Assembly: GCA_031308135.1 (NCBI GenBank)
Contig: JAHLJT010009419.1
Coordinates: forward strand, 180,204,739-180,268,738
Reading direction: 5' to 3'
Length of the DNA: 64,000 nucleotides
DNA from: Acheta domesticus
Lineage: Eukaryota; Arthropoda; Insecta; Orthoptera; Gryllidae
Shown one piece after another: positions 34,691 through 46,345 of this stretch (positions are counted from its first letter, which is position 1; each line of letters begins with the position of its first letter). The translations under genes and the position numbers were made by a program. Under the pieces are notes generated by a model. It saw only the letters and a program-made list of their open reading frames with translations, searched no databases and had not been told where the DNA came from.

Positions 34691-36169
34691 AGAATAATGT
34701 ACATCGTACATTTTTCTGAAATTGACTTATTTGCATTAAAAATAATTTCAAATTTTGTTATTTTACTGTAATACGTTATTAAAATCCAATATGGACTTAC
34801 ATGCAAATGTACTGTGTTTAAAAAATTTGCGTCTACCAGCTTCGCAGAAATCCCACTCGAACAAGGAGCTATTCCACACAATAGGTTTTATTTGTTTTTG
34901 CCGTTAAATAAAATCATAAATAAATCCCCAAACGGAATCCAAGCTTCTGTCACATTAATAGCTCTGTTAACCAGAGAATAGAAATAAAGTTTTCTGACGA
35001 TCACAGTAAATCAATCTGGCCGACTATAGAGTCGTTACAGTACTTGAGGCGGCTATGGAAAACGAAAATGCTCATCCGGTGCATAAAACGAAAATGAAAG
35101 GAAAATATATCATGAATAGTAGAAAGACAACATTAGAAAGAGAGCAAGGAATAGTGGAAAACAATTAATTTCTAAGAAAATGAAAGTTTTTTATTATTTA
35201 TTTAAGGTCGCTTTAAAAACATGTGTGGTCATTAGCGACAAATACAAAATTAAAGTTTGTGACGGCCAACGTACGAAATTATGAACAAGATGCTGTATCT
35301 TGTGATTTCTATAAATTGGATAATTACAATACTCAAAATGCGTATTTATTTTGACTAATTGAGTGTTTTTCTTTCAAGAGAGTGTATTTAAACAACAGAA
35401 CCAATGTTGGTGAAACAAGAACAATGTTGTAAACTGAAACCAGTGATGCTATAATAGCAGATACATTCCCGCGTTATTGGAAACAGCTAAGTAGTACTGA
35501 AATATTGCACTTTATGCGCTACTAACATCTTAGGTATTATTTGGAAACGTTCAGTTCAACCAAGAAGCGAACAACTCACCGTTTCCATCGCAGTGTTGTC
35601 AGAACTATGTGAATTCTACAACTGCACAAAAATAGAATACAAAAGTTTTGTTAACCTGTATTGTAAAAAGAAGACTGATACCCTGGTCAATATAGAAATG
35701 CATTCCATAGCTCCACGATTAGAGAAGAGTATTCTAAAACCATGCAACAAATATCTACTCACTACAAATGGTACAGCATCTGGTACGAAAACTAAATATT
35801 TTCATCCAAATACCAACATAAATTAGACTTAACTTAGACTTATATTAGACTTATTATAACTCCTTTTCATACAACTCCATCAGGTCACAACAATCACACT
35901 AAGTCACAGATATTCTCGAGCGCAAATGGAATTCCATTGTTGCAGACCCTGCATTGTCGCTATTCTGAGAGCTATTATTTTTTTTACTTTTTATTTCAAA
36001 TATTTTAAAATAAACAATTTCTAAAATATTAATGTGTAAGTGTATAACAAAAGGTCGAATGTAAGAAACGAACAAAGAAATAATATACAAAATTGCAAGT
36101 TCTAATTTATGACGCATCCAACAGTCCGAAACGCAGTAAGTTTACACCGGGCTATTATGTTTGTCACAA
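34691..36169. other. no gene recognised
   Basis: About 35440-35560 shows weak similarity to 52110-52260 ('cgttattgga' against 'cgcattattggcc', 'actgaaatattgcactt' against 'actgaaatactgcaatt'), possibly an old shared repeat. No gene was seen. Confidence 0.35.
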
Positions 36170-37330
36170 AATTATAGAAAAACCACTCGTATTTTGAAAA
36201 AAATTAATCATGACCTTATTTGAAGATGTAATTCTGATAAATACATTTAATTGAGAAAAAAATGTATTTTTAAAATTGTAGATGTAAGAAAACGGCGAAA
36301 AAGGAAGCGCAGTCAATTCCGAGCGGACTATTATTTTGTCAGGAAATTATAGAAAAAACTACTCATATTTTCAAAACATTCAACATTACCTTATTTGAAG
36401 ATATGTTTTTGATGAGCATTCATTACGAAAAACAATCGTGTCTTCACAATTGTAGTTGTAGAAAGACGCCAAAATTATTTTAATTTTTTAAAATGTTTGC
36501 AAAATCAGGCATTTCAACATGAAACCTGCAACATTCTCTTAAGCATCCTTTATGCTATCTCAGTTCCCAATTTAATCCAAAAACGTGCGGTTTTTAAGAA
36601 AAAATGGTTTAAAGAAAATAAAAAATTGTCTATGTTTGACACATTTTTTCGATAAAAAATACTTACGTTTTTGAAAAACTGAACATGACCTTATTTGAAA
36701 ACCTATTTTATGAACACATTTCATTAAGAAAAAAATTTATCTTCAAATTGTAGTTGTAGGAAGATGCCGAAAAATTTTTGAATGTTTTCAATTTTCGAAA
36801 AATCAGAGTTTTCAACCAACATGAGACCTACACCATTCTCTTAAATGACCTGCGGACATCAACAACAAAATTTAGTCAAAATTGTTGGCGCCATTTTTTC
36901 AAAATTTAAAAAAAGTCCCAAGGGCTTCATAGTAAGTACCCTCCAAAATTAAAATATCGATTTCAAATTCAAGGGGCCGCGAGATCATTTAGATCGATCG
37001 GGGAGTGTTAATTTGGGAGAAAATTGACTGAAAGGTTTAGTCACTAGCGTTGTTCAGAGACAGACGGACAGACGTTTTGCTTTCAATTGGTTTTTCGGTA
37101 TCAAGGACCCACAAAATAGGGATTATGACAGCACCATGAGTTAGGAGATTTTTTTCTTAATTTAGCAACTGGATTTATCAACTTTTTCGTTACCAGGGCC
37201 CTGTAATAAGAGTTTTTCTGTCGAAAATCCGCCGTTTTTTCGCGCAGCATTACTACTTATACTATACGTACGTACGTATAGTTTACTGGAAAGTAAAAAT
37301 GTAATAAGATATTACTAATGTTTTCTCATT
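36170..37330 (-). repeat. family X dispersed repeat, copy 9
   Basis: 'catgaccttatttgaaga' recurs at about 36213, 36393 and 36685, marking the internal tandem units. The landmark block at 37040-37240 has 'gacagacggacagacg', 'ggtatcaaggacccac', 'gttaccagggccctg' and 'ccgttttttcgcgcagc'. The edge holds a perfect 22-bp palindrome at 37261-37282 centred on tacgtacgta. Confidence 0.6.
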
Positions 37331-37487
37331 ATCTCATTTCTCATTATTAGAATCTTCGCTTGATGTGTATTCCAGAAACATTGTACTGATCCACCGTTTC
37401 TGAGTTATTCTATGAAAGTTCTAGTAAAACTTTCAATATCTCAGAACTATGTCACTGTGGGATAGACCTTTCTTCTACTGAGTCCTT

Positions 37488-38069
37488 CAATGATTGATTG
37501 ATATTGATTCCTGGCGCGTCATCTACCGGTCATTAGTAGTGTAAGTGTAGTACATGTTTTTCATCGGAAGGTTGCGGTGATCTTCATCCACTGAATGTCG
37601 AGATCCGGCGCCGACCTACCGTTGACTAGTGAGGTTTCCCCAACCAGGTATCTCACACTAGCGAGGACACCTCCCCAGCCGGGACAAACTCGATGCCCAT
37701 GACCGGTCTCCCGGCGTATGTGGTAGTGTAGTGCATGTTATTGTGTGTGTGTGTGTAACGGGAGAGGATAGGACAAGGAACAGGAAGGAAAGATCGCGCG
37801 CGCCGTCCGTGGTCCGTTGGTTTCGATACTGCTCAGCATTCGCCCGGCGTTTATCGGCTAAACCGTGGAAAACTACCGACCGGAGCACTTTCTCGACCGT
37901 TAGTCCGAGAATTCTCCTCCAGTCAGCAACCGAATTCGACCTAATTGACAACCCAGTGTCGAAAATCCTGCCACCGTCGGGACTCGAACCTAGGACCTCG
38001 CACTCCGTGCGTGGTCAGAGGCACAGCAGTGGCCTCAGTTGATGCACTGAGCCACCTCTCTCGGTTTCA
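37488..38069 (-). repeat. SINE-A copy 2 (best-preserved full-length copy)
   Basis: Read on the minus strand it starts ccgagagaggtggctcagtg, a tRNA-like A-box region. The B box is an exact GGTTCGANTCC match at 37980-37990 (plus-strand ggactcgaacc). The shared body and a tail of gattgatt-type repeats at 37488-37509 follow. A GT-rich run (tgtgtgtgtgtg) near 37741 is a shared internal feature. The ~580-bp length is long for a SINE. Confidence 0.8.
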
Positions 38070-38308
38070 GCCTTTCAATTTTTTTCCTTGTTTGCTTATG
38101 CGTGCCTTTCGGCCTTATTTCAGACCAGTGCGCTTCTTCTCTGCCGCCGCCGCCGCCGCCTCGCCGCGCCGCGCCGGCCGAAACCCGGTCAGCCGGTGCG
38201 GCCCGCGCCGGGCCAACCGGTTGCTGCGGCTTGTCAGAGGCCGCGGATTCCCGCTCGCCCATTCCGGAAGCGCCCGGCTCCGTAATACAAGGACTGGATT
38301 CATTGAGT
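38070..38308. other. GC-rich segment between SINE-A copies
   Basis: CpG-dense sequence ('ctgccgccgccgccgcc', 'gcggcccgcgccgggcc'). It is similar in character, though not clearly in sequence, to 53831-54010, which also adjoins a SINE-A copy. No gene was recognised. Confidence 0.35.
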
Positions 38309-38842
38309 GATTCACCAGTGATTTCGGGCGCGACAGCTGTTAAGGTCGTCAGTCCCTTCAGTGTAGTGTATGTTTATCGCGGGGTGGGTGGCGGCTATAT
38401 TGCCCTGCTTAACGACGAGATACGGACTCGCGGGATTTCCTCAGCCAGGTATCTCCCACCAGCGGGCACCTCGCAGACGGGACACCGCTGGGACAGATTC
38501 CAAGCCGGGACCAGCTCTAAGTTCCTGACCGGTCTCCCGGCACATAAAGTAGTGTAGTGCATGTACGTGCGTGTGTAAGGGGTGAGGACAGAACAAGGGG
38601 AAGGAAAGATCATGTGCGGTCGGTGGGCCGTTTGCTAGGGTACTGTTCAGGCATTCGCCTCATATTAGTAGGAGAAACCACGGAAAACTACCGATCAGAG
38701 CAGCCGGCCACTAGAATTCTCCTCCGGACAGCGACTGAATTCGACCTAGCTGTCAAGCTAGTGTCGAAAATCCTGCCTCTGGCGGAACTTGAAACTAGGA
38801 ATTCCCGATTAGAGGCTCTGAAGTGACATCAGTTGATGCCCT
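38309..38842 (-). repeat. SINE-A copy 3
   Basis: The full body from the 'gggcgcgacagctg' tail side to 'cagttgatgccctga' near the head. The tRNA head is eroded (B-box region 'ggaacttgaaactagg'). Confidence 0.7.
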
Positions 38843-39090
38843 GAGATTCCAAGCTCCTGACCAATCTCCCGGCTTATATGATAGTGCAGTGCATGTACGT
38901 GTGTGTGTAAGGGATGAGTTTAGAACAAGGGGTAGGAAAGATCGCGTGTGGTCTGGAGCCGGAGGTCTGGGTTTGCTAGGGTACTGTTCTGGCATTCGCC
39001 TCGCATTGTCTGAGAAACCACGAAAAACTACCAATCAGAAGTCACATCAGTTGATACCCTGAGCCACATCTCCCGGTTACAGAGACTGGA
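38843..39090 (-). repeat. SINE-A copy 4, internally deleted
   Basis: It starts abruptly at the 'agctcctgacc' point of the body, keeps 'gttttccgtggtttc'-type sequence, then jumps to the head ('cagttgataccctgagccac'). The B box and surrounding ~110 bp are missing. Confidence 0.65.
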
Positions 39091-39114
39091 GAGTAGCTTA
39101 ATACGAAAGGCGGG

Positions 39115-39562
39115 TTTTGACTGACTGATGGTGTTTCCGGGAGTGTCAACTGGTAAGGTCATTGGCCGATAAGTATAGTTCATGTTTTTATCGCGGGAGG
39201 CGACAGTGATCTTTGCCGATGGAGTGCGACGACCTAAAAGTCAGTTTGTGGGGGTTCCCATCTAGGCATCTTCCATCATCGGACACCGTCGTAACCAGGG
39301 CAAGCTCTAAGATTCTGAATGCCCTCCCGTGGTACTTTAGCGCATACAAGCGTAAGTAAAGGGGGAGGTTACGATAACGAAGAAGAATGAAAGATCGCTG
39401 ACAGTTCGTGTCCCGTTGTATGCTTTGGCATTTGACTGGAATTGATCGGAGAAATGACGGTAAACTACGATAGAACAGCAGGCCGCTAGAACTCGAACCT
39501 AGATCCTCTCGGTCAGAGGCAGTGCAGTGTCATCAATTGATGCCCTGATCCACTCGTAAGCC
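39115..39562 (-). repeat. SINE-A copy 5, internally deleted
   Basis: Tail side 'gactgactgatggtgtttcc', then a diverged body, a deletion between 'gccgctagaa' and 'ctcgaacctag', and a head with 'caattgatgccctgatcc'. It is the most diverged member of the cluster. Confidence 0.6.
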
Positions 39563-40269
39563 GGTATGAATTGCGGAATTTCGCTTGGTTCATATGGGGC
39601 CAATTGCAGTTTCAGATTCATGACTTGAATGCCAGCTTGAGAAGACCAAAAAATTTTGGTGATAAAAAAATGTGATTGAAACAGCTCCATGTTGAAGTCG
39701 TTATAATCCTTCATACGAGTAGGATGTTGAAGTGATATAATCCTTCCCTTATATATGACCACCATTAAAATGCTCTCCAGTCGTCATCCGCGAAATGAAC
39801 TTATTTGCTGCAAAGCTGAAAGTTTCGCCCTGCTTCAATCATGGTTTATTGTGTACAATGCTGGGAGATACGCATGTTACGGCTAGCTTATTGCTCGGTT
39901 TATTAACCACACTGCTTGGATGTGCGCAGTGTTACGTTCTCCGGGTATTACGACTTGAAGCCAACAGACTGCAAAACCTACTAAATCTATGGAATCTATG
40001 GAATCTTGTGAGTATCTTGAGGAGTAGAGACGGATTGAGTTACTGCAAGACCGCCAAGCACAAATAGTGTTTGGGCGCCCTCCGGAAATTAGTGGTTCTA
40101 AAACAGCACGCACTTTCTCGCCCTTAGTAGCGATTACGTATTATTGTCACACCGCATTTTCTGTCCGTCTGAGACATCATTTGTAAAACATTGCAAATCG
40201 TAGATCTTTAGATGCAAAAAGTAATTACTTTCAAGCTAATAAATCGACACAAATTCGGTAATTAAAATT
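39563..40269. other. no gene recognised
   Basis: A 90-codon frame at 39795-40067 has no recognisable motif. No repeat was identified. Confidence 0.4.
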
Positions 40270-40780
40270 GCATTTCTTACAGATAACATTTCTCAACAAC
40301 GAGAAGGAATTCTCAAAATTTTGTAACTACCATGTCGCTGCGCAATACACAGCATTGCTGCAATGCAATCTGAAAAGTTTGATAGATTCTAGCAAAAGAA
40401 GTGCCGGAAATTCGAATCTGCAAAATTACGTTTTGAAAATTTGCAAAGTTATGTTAAACTACTAATATTTTTAAAAAATTGTATATTACTCCTTTTTAAA
40501 GAACGGAGAATTATGCAAAAATACTCTATTTATAAAAATTTGAACATGATCTTACTTGATCTGTTTCTGACACACAGGCAGACATGTTTTACCGTCAATC
40601 GATTTTTCGGTATCAAAGACCCACGAAACATGGATTGTGACCACATGACGTGTTAGAGGAAGTAATTTGCCATATATAAGATAATTATCCATTATTTCAT
40701 CACCAATAAGAGTTTCTACTTGGAAATATTGCTTTTTTGCAGCCTTACAATACTTTCAATATACTACGTAAGCAGCACGC
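40270..40780 (-). repeat. family X dispersed repeat, copy 10
   Basis: 'gacacacaggcagacatg', 'ttaccgtcaatcgatttttc', 'ggtatcaaagacccac', 'tgttagaggaagtaat' and an edge of 'ctttcaatatactacgtaa' follow the family order. Confidence 0.6.
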
Positions 40781-42029
40781 GAGAAAATTTAAAAAAAATT
40801 GAAATACGTTAAAAAATATTTTTTCATCTTTCAATTACAAAATATTTATTACAGTAGATTATTTGATTAACAATAATTGAATAGTTACACCGAATAGAGA
40901 TCTAACCCACAAAAGGAAAAGTTTTCAGGAAAGAGAAAAAACCTCTAATCAGGGTAAATTAATTTATTTCTTTAAAAAACTTACATCCAACAATATATTA
41001 TGAATTGTGATTCACTGTGAAGTCAATTTTTTGTCAACGCATTACTGCTTATAACATACTCGCATCGATCCAACATCTTGCTGCAGTGAGATCACTAGTC
41101 GCCAATAGGAAAACTTTACCTAAAGAATAATATACTTTGGAATGGCCTGTGCACCCTCAGAATCGAGGGGGCTGTGTATTACGTCCACTGTTCCACTGAA
41201 ATCTCAATTTTCGACTTTTTGTGGGTTAGATCTGTATTCGGGGTAACTATTCAATTGTTAATCATTATTTGATGAACAATATTGTTTTATAGATACATAT
41301 GTACTTTTAGTAATAATATATAATATATAATTTTTAGTAATAATACGTAATTTTATAGATTCATTACTTTTTTCGAAAAGGTTGTGGTTCGTTTCTCGAG
41401 GCGTGTATCCCTATGCGACTGCTTATTTTGCTTGTGGGTAAATCCGGGCTGGTGCAAAGGCCATGGCCGGCGGCGCCCGACCTCCGGAAGGCCAAGAGAG
41501 TCCAAGAGCGCCGCGGCGCTCCTCGGTGGGCAGGGGCAGCCCCGGGCGCACGCCCGCGCGGTCGCCTCGGGCCGCAATCTTCGCTTTACGTCCCAGGCAC
41601 TGTTATCACCTTGCTAATGACCACGCCTCAGGCACTGCTTCTCAACTAGACTAGCTAACATGGTTTTCTTAAATGAGTGCCATCTTCTTTAATGATATTG
41701 TTCACTTTATCATCCTGGTGTAGTATTTGAGTAACGATACGATGGCTTTAATGTTTTAACGAGGTTTGTGAATGTCGATTTTATAGTATTTGTTCGTCAT
41801 AATTAAACAGGAAACGACAGTTTTCACTGGGAAGTACCATATTTCACTGTCGTTTTTGTGGTGCGATGTATCACTGCCATATCGGGCGCAGAGGAATGTA
41901 AAATTATGTATTTGTGAGTGGCATCCATTTTTTCACTCATTATGCTTCGACAGATAAGAAGATTGGAATCGAAAGGTAACGGTTTTAGGACTTGGAAAAG
42001 CGTGATGTGCAGGAAGCGCCGTTATACTC
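40781..42029. other. no gene recognised; CpG-rich patch 41450-41590
   Basis: A CpG-rich patch at 41450-41590 ('ccatggccggcggcgcccg', 'gagcgccgcggcgctcct') stands out from AT-rich surroundings and reads open in several frames through composition alone. A promoter/CpG island or SINE remnant is possible. Confidence 0.4.
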
Positions 42030-43280
42030 ATTACTAAGGTGCGGATATTTGCCTATTTTTTCTCTTCAATGGAAAACGCTATCTTTTAGGTTACTTATTC
42101 ATTTTGAGGCATTAAGAGCATTATAGGACACTTTTATAGTGCCCAAAAATGCCTATTTCACTAATAAATGCCTATTTCGTGTTAAATACCTATTCTCGTA
42201 TTTATTGATCAAAAAGCAATTGTCCTTAATCATAAATTTTAAAAATTGTGCTTCTTTTTGATTTTCCTGCAGAGTACAGAGAAATCGAACTATCAATAAA
42301 TCTATGTTCCGTTTTACTACCACAACAGTGCGGGTATTTCGTATTATGCAACATGAGAAAAATCATTAGTGGTAGTCAAGTTTTCTTACTTCAAAATTTT
42401 CAACAATTTTTTACTAAAAGAACAGCTTCAAATTTTATCTTCGTATGTGAGACAGTATAAAAATTGGCCGATTTCATTTTTTGGGAACACTCTGTATTTT
42501 TGAAAATTGCAAAAAGTTAACATTGCAAAAGTGTAATATTGAATACAGATATTTTTGTCTTAAATGAAATCTGTTTTAAAATATAAGATCTTTAAAAAAA
42601 GACCATGATTAATTGTTTTTAAAAATTGAGTAATTTTTGTGGAATTTCTGCGTGAAATTAATGAAAGGTATAAAAAGAATCTAAAAAAACCACACAAATC
42701 TACAAAACCAAAGTTTTCCTTTAATTTTTTTCTCACGGATATAGTAAGGGAGGCTTAAAAGAATGGCGCAGGCTTCATTTTTGTTGAACTCTTTGAATTT
42801 TTGAAAATTGCTAATATTTTTTAGGTATAATGCGAGAAAGTATGTGCTAATGTAACACCACTAGTTACAATTTGCGTTACGCGTGGCATAATTAAAACAA
42901 AGCATGCAGTATTTTCAATTATGTTTAAATAAAAGATGACAAAAAAGATCTGACTGTGAAGCATTAGAATATCAGCTTGCATTTAATGAAAAAAATAGCT
43001 ACTGCGATTCTGCCTCTTTTATCCGCATTGCCCGACAATGTAAGAAAAGATTTCAACGAAGATTTGTCAGAACAATGAAGAAAGCAAACATTCCAAGAAG
43101 GTATCTATATTATGTCAGAAACTTTCTACACAAGTACATAAATAATGATAAGAAAAATGTATTTTGTATGTTTAATAGGCTTCTTAAATATCCATTTACA
43201 CTTTTAAATTCCTATTTTATAGTTTTATGTGCCTATTTTGCCTGCCTATTTGTACAGTTTTTCGTGTCTATAAAACGCTG
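42030..43280. mobile_element. element edges marked by GCCTATTT clusters (tentative)
   Basis: The word gcctattt occurs in clusters at about 42050-42190 and 43185-43260, about 1.1 kb apart. Such sub-terminal CCTATTT arrays occur in some arthropod hAT-type elements. The interior includes a family X tail (42230-42870), and no transposase was recognised. No terminal repeats were identified. Confidence 0.3.
42230..42870 (+). repeat. family X fragment, copy 11 (tail units)
   Basis: Aligns with 34250-34660 through 'gaaaattgcaaaaagttaac', 'gaatacagatatttttgtct', 'ttttgttgaactctttgaa' and the 'gagaaagtatgtgctaatg' end. Confidence 0.5.
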
Positions 43281-43402
43281 GAGAGGTGTCCGCTAGGTGG
43301 CCTTGGCTGAATGTCGACTGCCACGAAACGATTCAGTGGAGAAGTTTAACTTATAAAAGTTACGATAAATCGTAGAAAAAGTACCGTATAAAACTCGATA
43401 TA

Positions 43403-43490
43403 ATGGGCATTAATACACTCGTGTGAAATTTACGATACTCGCTCGTTCCTTGCTCGTAACGTAATATCACACTCGTGTATTAATACCCAT
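43403..43490. mobile_element. 88-bp palindromic foldback MITE
   Basis: The arms begin atgggcattaatacactcgt and mirror the right edge (...tgtattaatacccat), with ctcgctcg in the centre. It shares the ACTCGTG...CTCGCT layout with 62253-62365. Confidence 0.6.
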
Positions 43491-43539
43491 CATTACATCA
43501 TCGTTTCATAATGTCCTATTACTATATTGCTACAAAAAA

Positions 43540-44740
43540 TTTAGAGAAAAAATGTGGACCCGTTTTTGAGAAAATTTTGAAAATGTCCGCGGTGCTTCAT
43601 GTAAAATACCTCCAAAAATTAATGAATTGTTTTCAAAATCTCGGAGCTTCGACTCAGGTCAGATGGACAGAGGTTTCTTAAATCTGGAAAAAATCATACG
43701 CTTAATTTAGGCGCTAGTGTGGTTGACATAAACCGGTCGGACGGACGGACGTTTTGCTTTCAATTGGTTTTTCGGTATGAAGGACCCACAAAACAGGTAT
43801 TCTGGCTGCATCACGTGTTAGAGGATTTGATTCCTTAATTTTTCAATTGGATTTATCTGCTTTATCTTTATCATGTCCCGGCAATGAATTTTTTCTCTCG
43901 AAAATTCACTGTTTTTTCATGCAGCATAACTTTCACTATACTACGTATATTATTCCGTTTATACGTACGTATATGGGAAAGTGAAAATTGAAGATAAAAT
44001 TTAGAGCCATTTGGGGAAATGTTTGAAAATGTCGGGGCTTTATTAAAAGCGCCGCTGGAAAACTTTGGTCCAGCCTGACGGAAACACCCATCCCCCACAA
44101 TCTACCCCGAGCCACGAGTGTCGCCGTGTTCAGAACAACTACAAGACACGACTACCTTGCCAGCCACCTGCACCGCATAGGGGTCTTCGAAACCGACGCC
44201 TGTGTGCTCTGTAATGGTCCAAAGATGGATGCAACACACCTTCCGATGTGCCCAGCCCTGAGTGCCAACACAAACTCGGCAGAGAACGACTTCTACAGAG
44301 AGACAGCCCGTCTATATTGGTCAGCGCGTCACCAAATGGCTAACCTGCCAAGGGTGGGCGTTGGCTAGTAAGTAAGTAAGCTTTATTAAAAGTACTCCTT
44401 TTTAAAACCGTTTCGAATAGGCAAAGCCTTTTGTACAGCTAAAATGATAGAGTAATATTCGTATTGGAGAAAATATGCAAACGTTTAGACGCTAATGTTG
44501 TTAACACAAGAAGACAGACAAAAGTATTGAGATAAAACACTATTTTTTTATTAAAGACCTCCAAAACGTTGATTTTGTCTGCACTATGCATTCTACAAAA
44601 TAATATAATATTAGCAATAATATTCCCTTTTTCGGTATTAGGAATCAATAAAAACATATGTTTTTCTAGGTATTTTTGCCTACAGCACTAAAATACTTTC
44701 TGTATACTCCGTATATGAGAAAGTAAAAATCAACACAATC
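43540..44740 (-). repeat. family X dispersed repeats, copies 12 and 13, with nested LINE tail
   Basis: One landmark block is at 43690-43925 ('cggacggacggacg', 'caattggtttttcggtatg', 'gttagaggatttgattcc') ending in a tacgta-rich edge at 43930-43980. A second, weaker block is at 44490-44720 ('agaagacagacaaaag', 'ctgtatactccgtatatgag'). Between them the sequence is split by the R1/I-type LINE tail at 44050. Confidence 0.55.
44050..44379 (+). mobile_element. 5'-truncated R1/I-type LINE 3' end with 13-bp target duplication
   Basis: The translation from about 44059 to the stop at 44366-44368 has LWSSLTETPIP, RHDYLASHLHRIGVFET, then CVLCNGPKMDATHLPMC, a CX2CX8HX3C zinc-knuckle-like motif, and ends YWSARHQM...GVG. 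This is the typical C-terminal region downstream of the reverse transcriptase in R1/I-group LINEs. A (taag)n tail follows at 44367-44380. The direct repeat gctttattaaaag at 44037-44049 and 44380-44392 is a perfect target duplication. The open frame shows no break, so this is a comparatively young, 5'-truncated insertion into family X. Confidence 0.82.
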
Positions 44741-45879
44741 ATTCTAAATAAACATGTCTCATTGCCTAAAATTCCAAAATTGCGCAGATCATCTACCAAA
44801 CAAAAGTTTCTCAAGTGCTGACTCGCTTCTTGATCATTTCTGACTTGCATGTCACTCCAATATTTCCTTCGGAAGAAATGTTCGTCATCATTCTGAATGC
44901 CGAGGATTCCAGGCGTCGAAAGAGAAACTGTACTTATGTAAACAACTTGAAATATTTTAATAAACCATAAAGCAAACAGTGTAATGTTCTTTTCGTTTGA
45001 CCAGTATTCTTTTAAAACCTGTCCGAAAAGAATCGATTTTCTCAAAATGTTTGATTTTCGCAAAATCTTCTGTATTGGAATAGTTTTATTATGCGAAAAT
45101 CTATGTCATTTTTTACAAATATGCGTCATGACAGAGAAGATAATTTTTAATGATGAAGACTCAAACGTTAATGTACATCAAGAAGGCTGTCAATTTGTGC
45201 AAGAATATGTGAGATTATCTTGTTTATTTTCTTATAAAAATTACGTAGGTGAAGAAAAATTCACTTTGAAATCTGTAATGAGATGTACGATTTTACAATA
45301 TTGTTTCAATTTTTTAGAAACGCACTTTCTGTTGTGATAATGTACACATTACATTACTTCCACAAAAAGTGTCAAGAAAGAGAAAATTTACAATTTTATT
45401 ATCACCCCACTCTTGGAAAATCCTCAGGAATTGAATATGTTTAACAAACCCGCACGTACTTCTCAGTTGAGCGACATGACGTGGTGTATTTGTTGAGAAA
45501 GAACTAAGCATTTCCCTGACTCTCCTTCTCAGGCACCCCCTGTAAACATATTTTCCTGTATCCTTCCGCCAAATTCTCCCGCGCAGGCTGCGTTTCCGCA
45601 AGTGGGGAAGTTGGGTGGCAGTCGGAGAGGGAGGGACGTGGGAGGAGGAGGCACGGGAGGTCGTCATGGGAAGTAGTATAGGCTCAGGAGGGAACGTGAT
45701 GCAATTCCCGTTTACCGTGATGGTCGTAAAAAACAAAGGAATGAGGTAATTAAGAGGTTGATAGCAAGAAAGCTTATATCCGAGCAGTGAATGAGGATTA
45801 TGAAATAGTATGACACTAATAAATGTAATAAAACTATCGCTCTAGCTAATGGTGCTCAACAGGACATACTTTCTCCGAT
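44741..45879. other. no gene recognised
   Basis: Frames of 127, 117 and 140 codons occur here without recognisable motifs. The GC-richer stretch at 45580-45690 explains one of them by composition. Confidence 0.4.
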
Positions 45880-46345
45880 TGTTTCTAAATTTTCGAAATT
45901 TTCAAAAATTAGTGAGATCAACGAAAATGAGACCCACACCATTGTTTTCAACGTGCCTTCTTCTATTCCTGAAAAATATTAAAGAAAAACTTTGGAGCGG
46001 TTTTTGAAAAAATGTTTCTTTAAAACATTGTATTAACTTCAAGTCAAAAATTCGCAAAATCACTCAGTTTTACAAAATATTGTACATAACCTTGTTTAAA
46101 GAGCCGATGTTTTATAACATACTCTGTCTAAGGCGAAAATTTATCTTCAATTTTGTAGTTTTGACATGTTAAATTTTTGCTATTTTTGAAAATATGAAGA
46201 GTTTGCCGAAAATGGGCAAACCACCGTAGTTTGCACCGTATTTTGACCGTCCCTTGACACATATGAGGAGAGAATTTAAAGAAAACTAATGTGGCTAGAG
46301 ACAGCACAAACATTTTCACCCCTATTAATGGTTACCTAATACTAT
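45880..46345 (-). repeat. family X fragment, copy 14
   Basis: 'gagcggtttttgaaaaaatg', 'cataaccttgtttaaagag', and 'gaagagtttgccgaaaatg' match the units of copies 1 and 9. Confidence 0.45.

Noticed and set aside
45314..45736. 140-codon minus-strand frame
   Set aside because: Part of it comes from a GC-rich patch, and no motif or supporting signal was seen.
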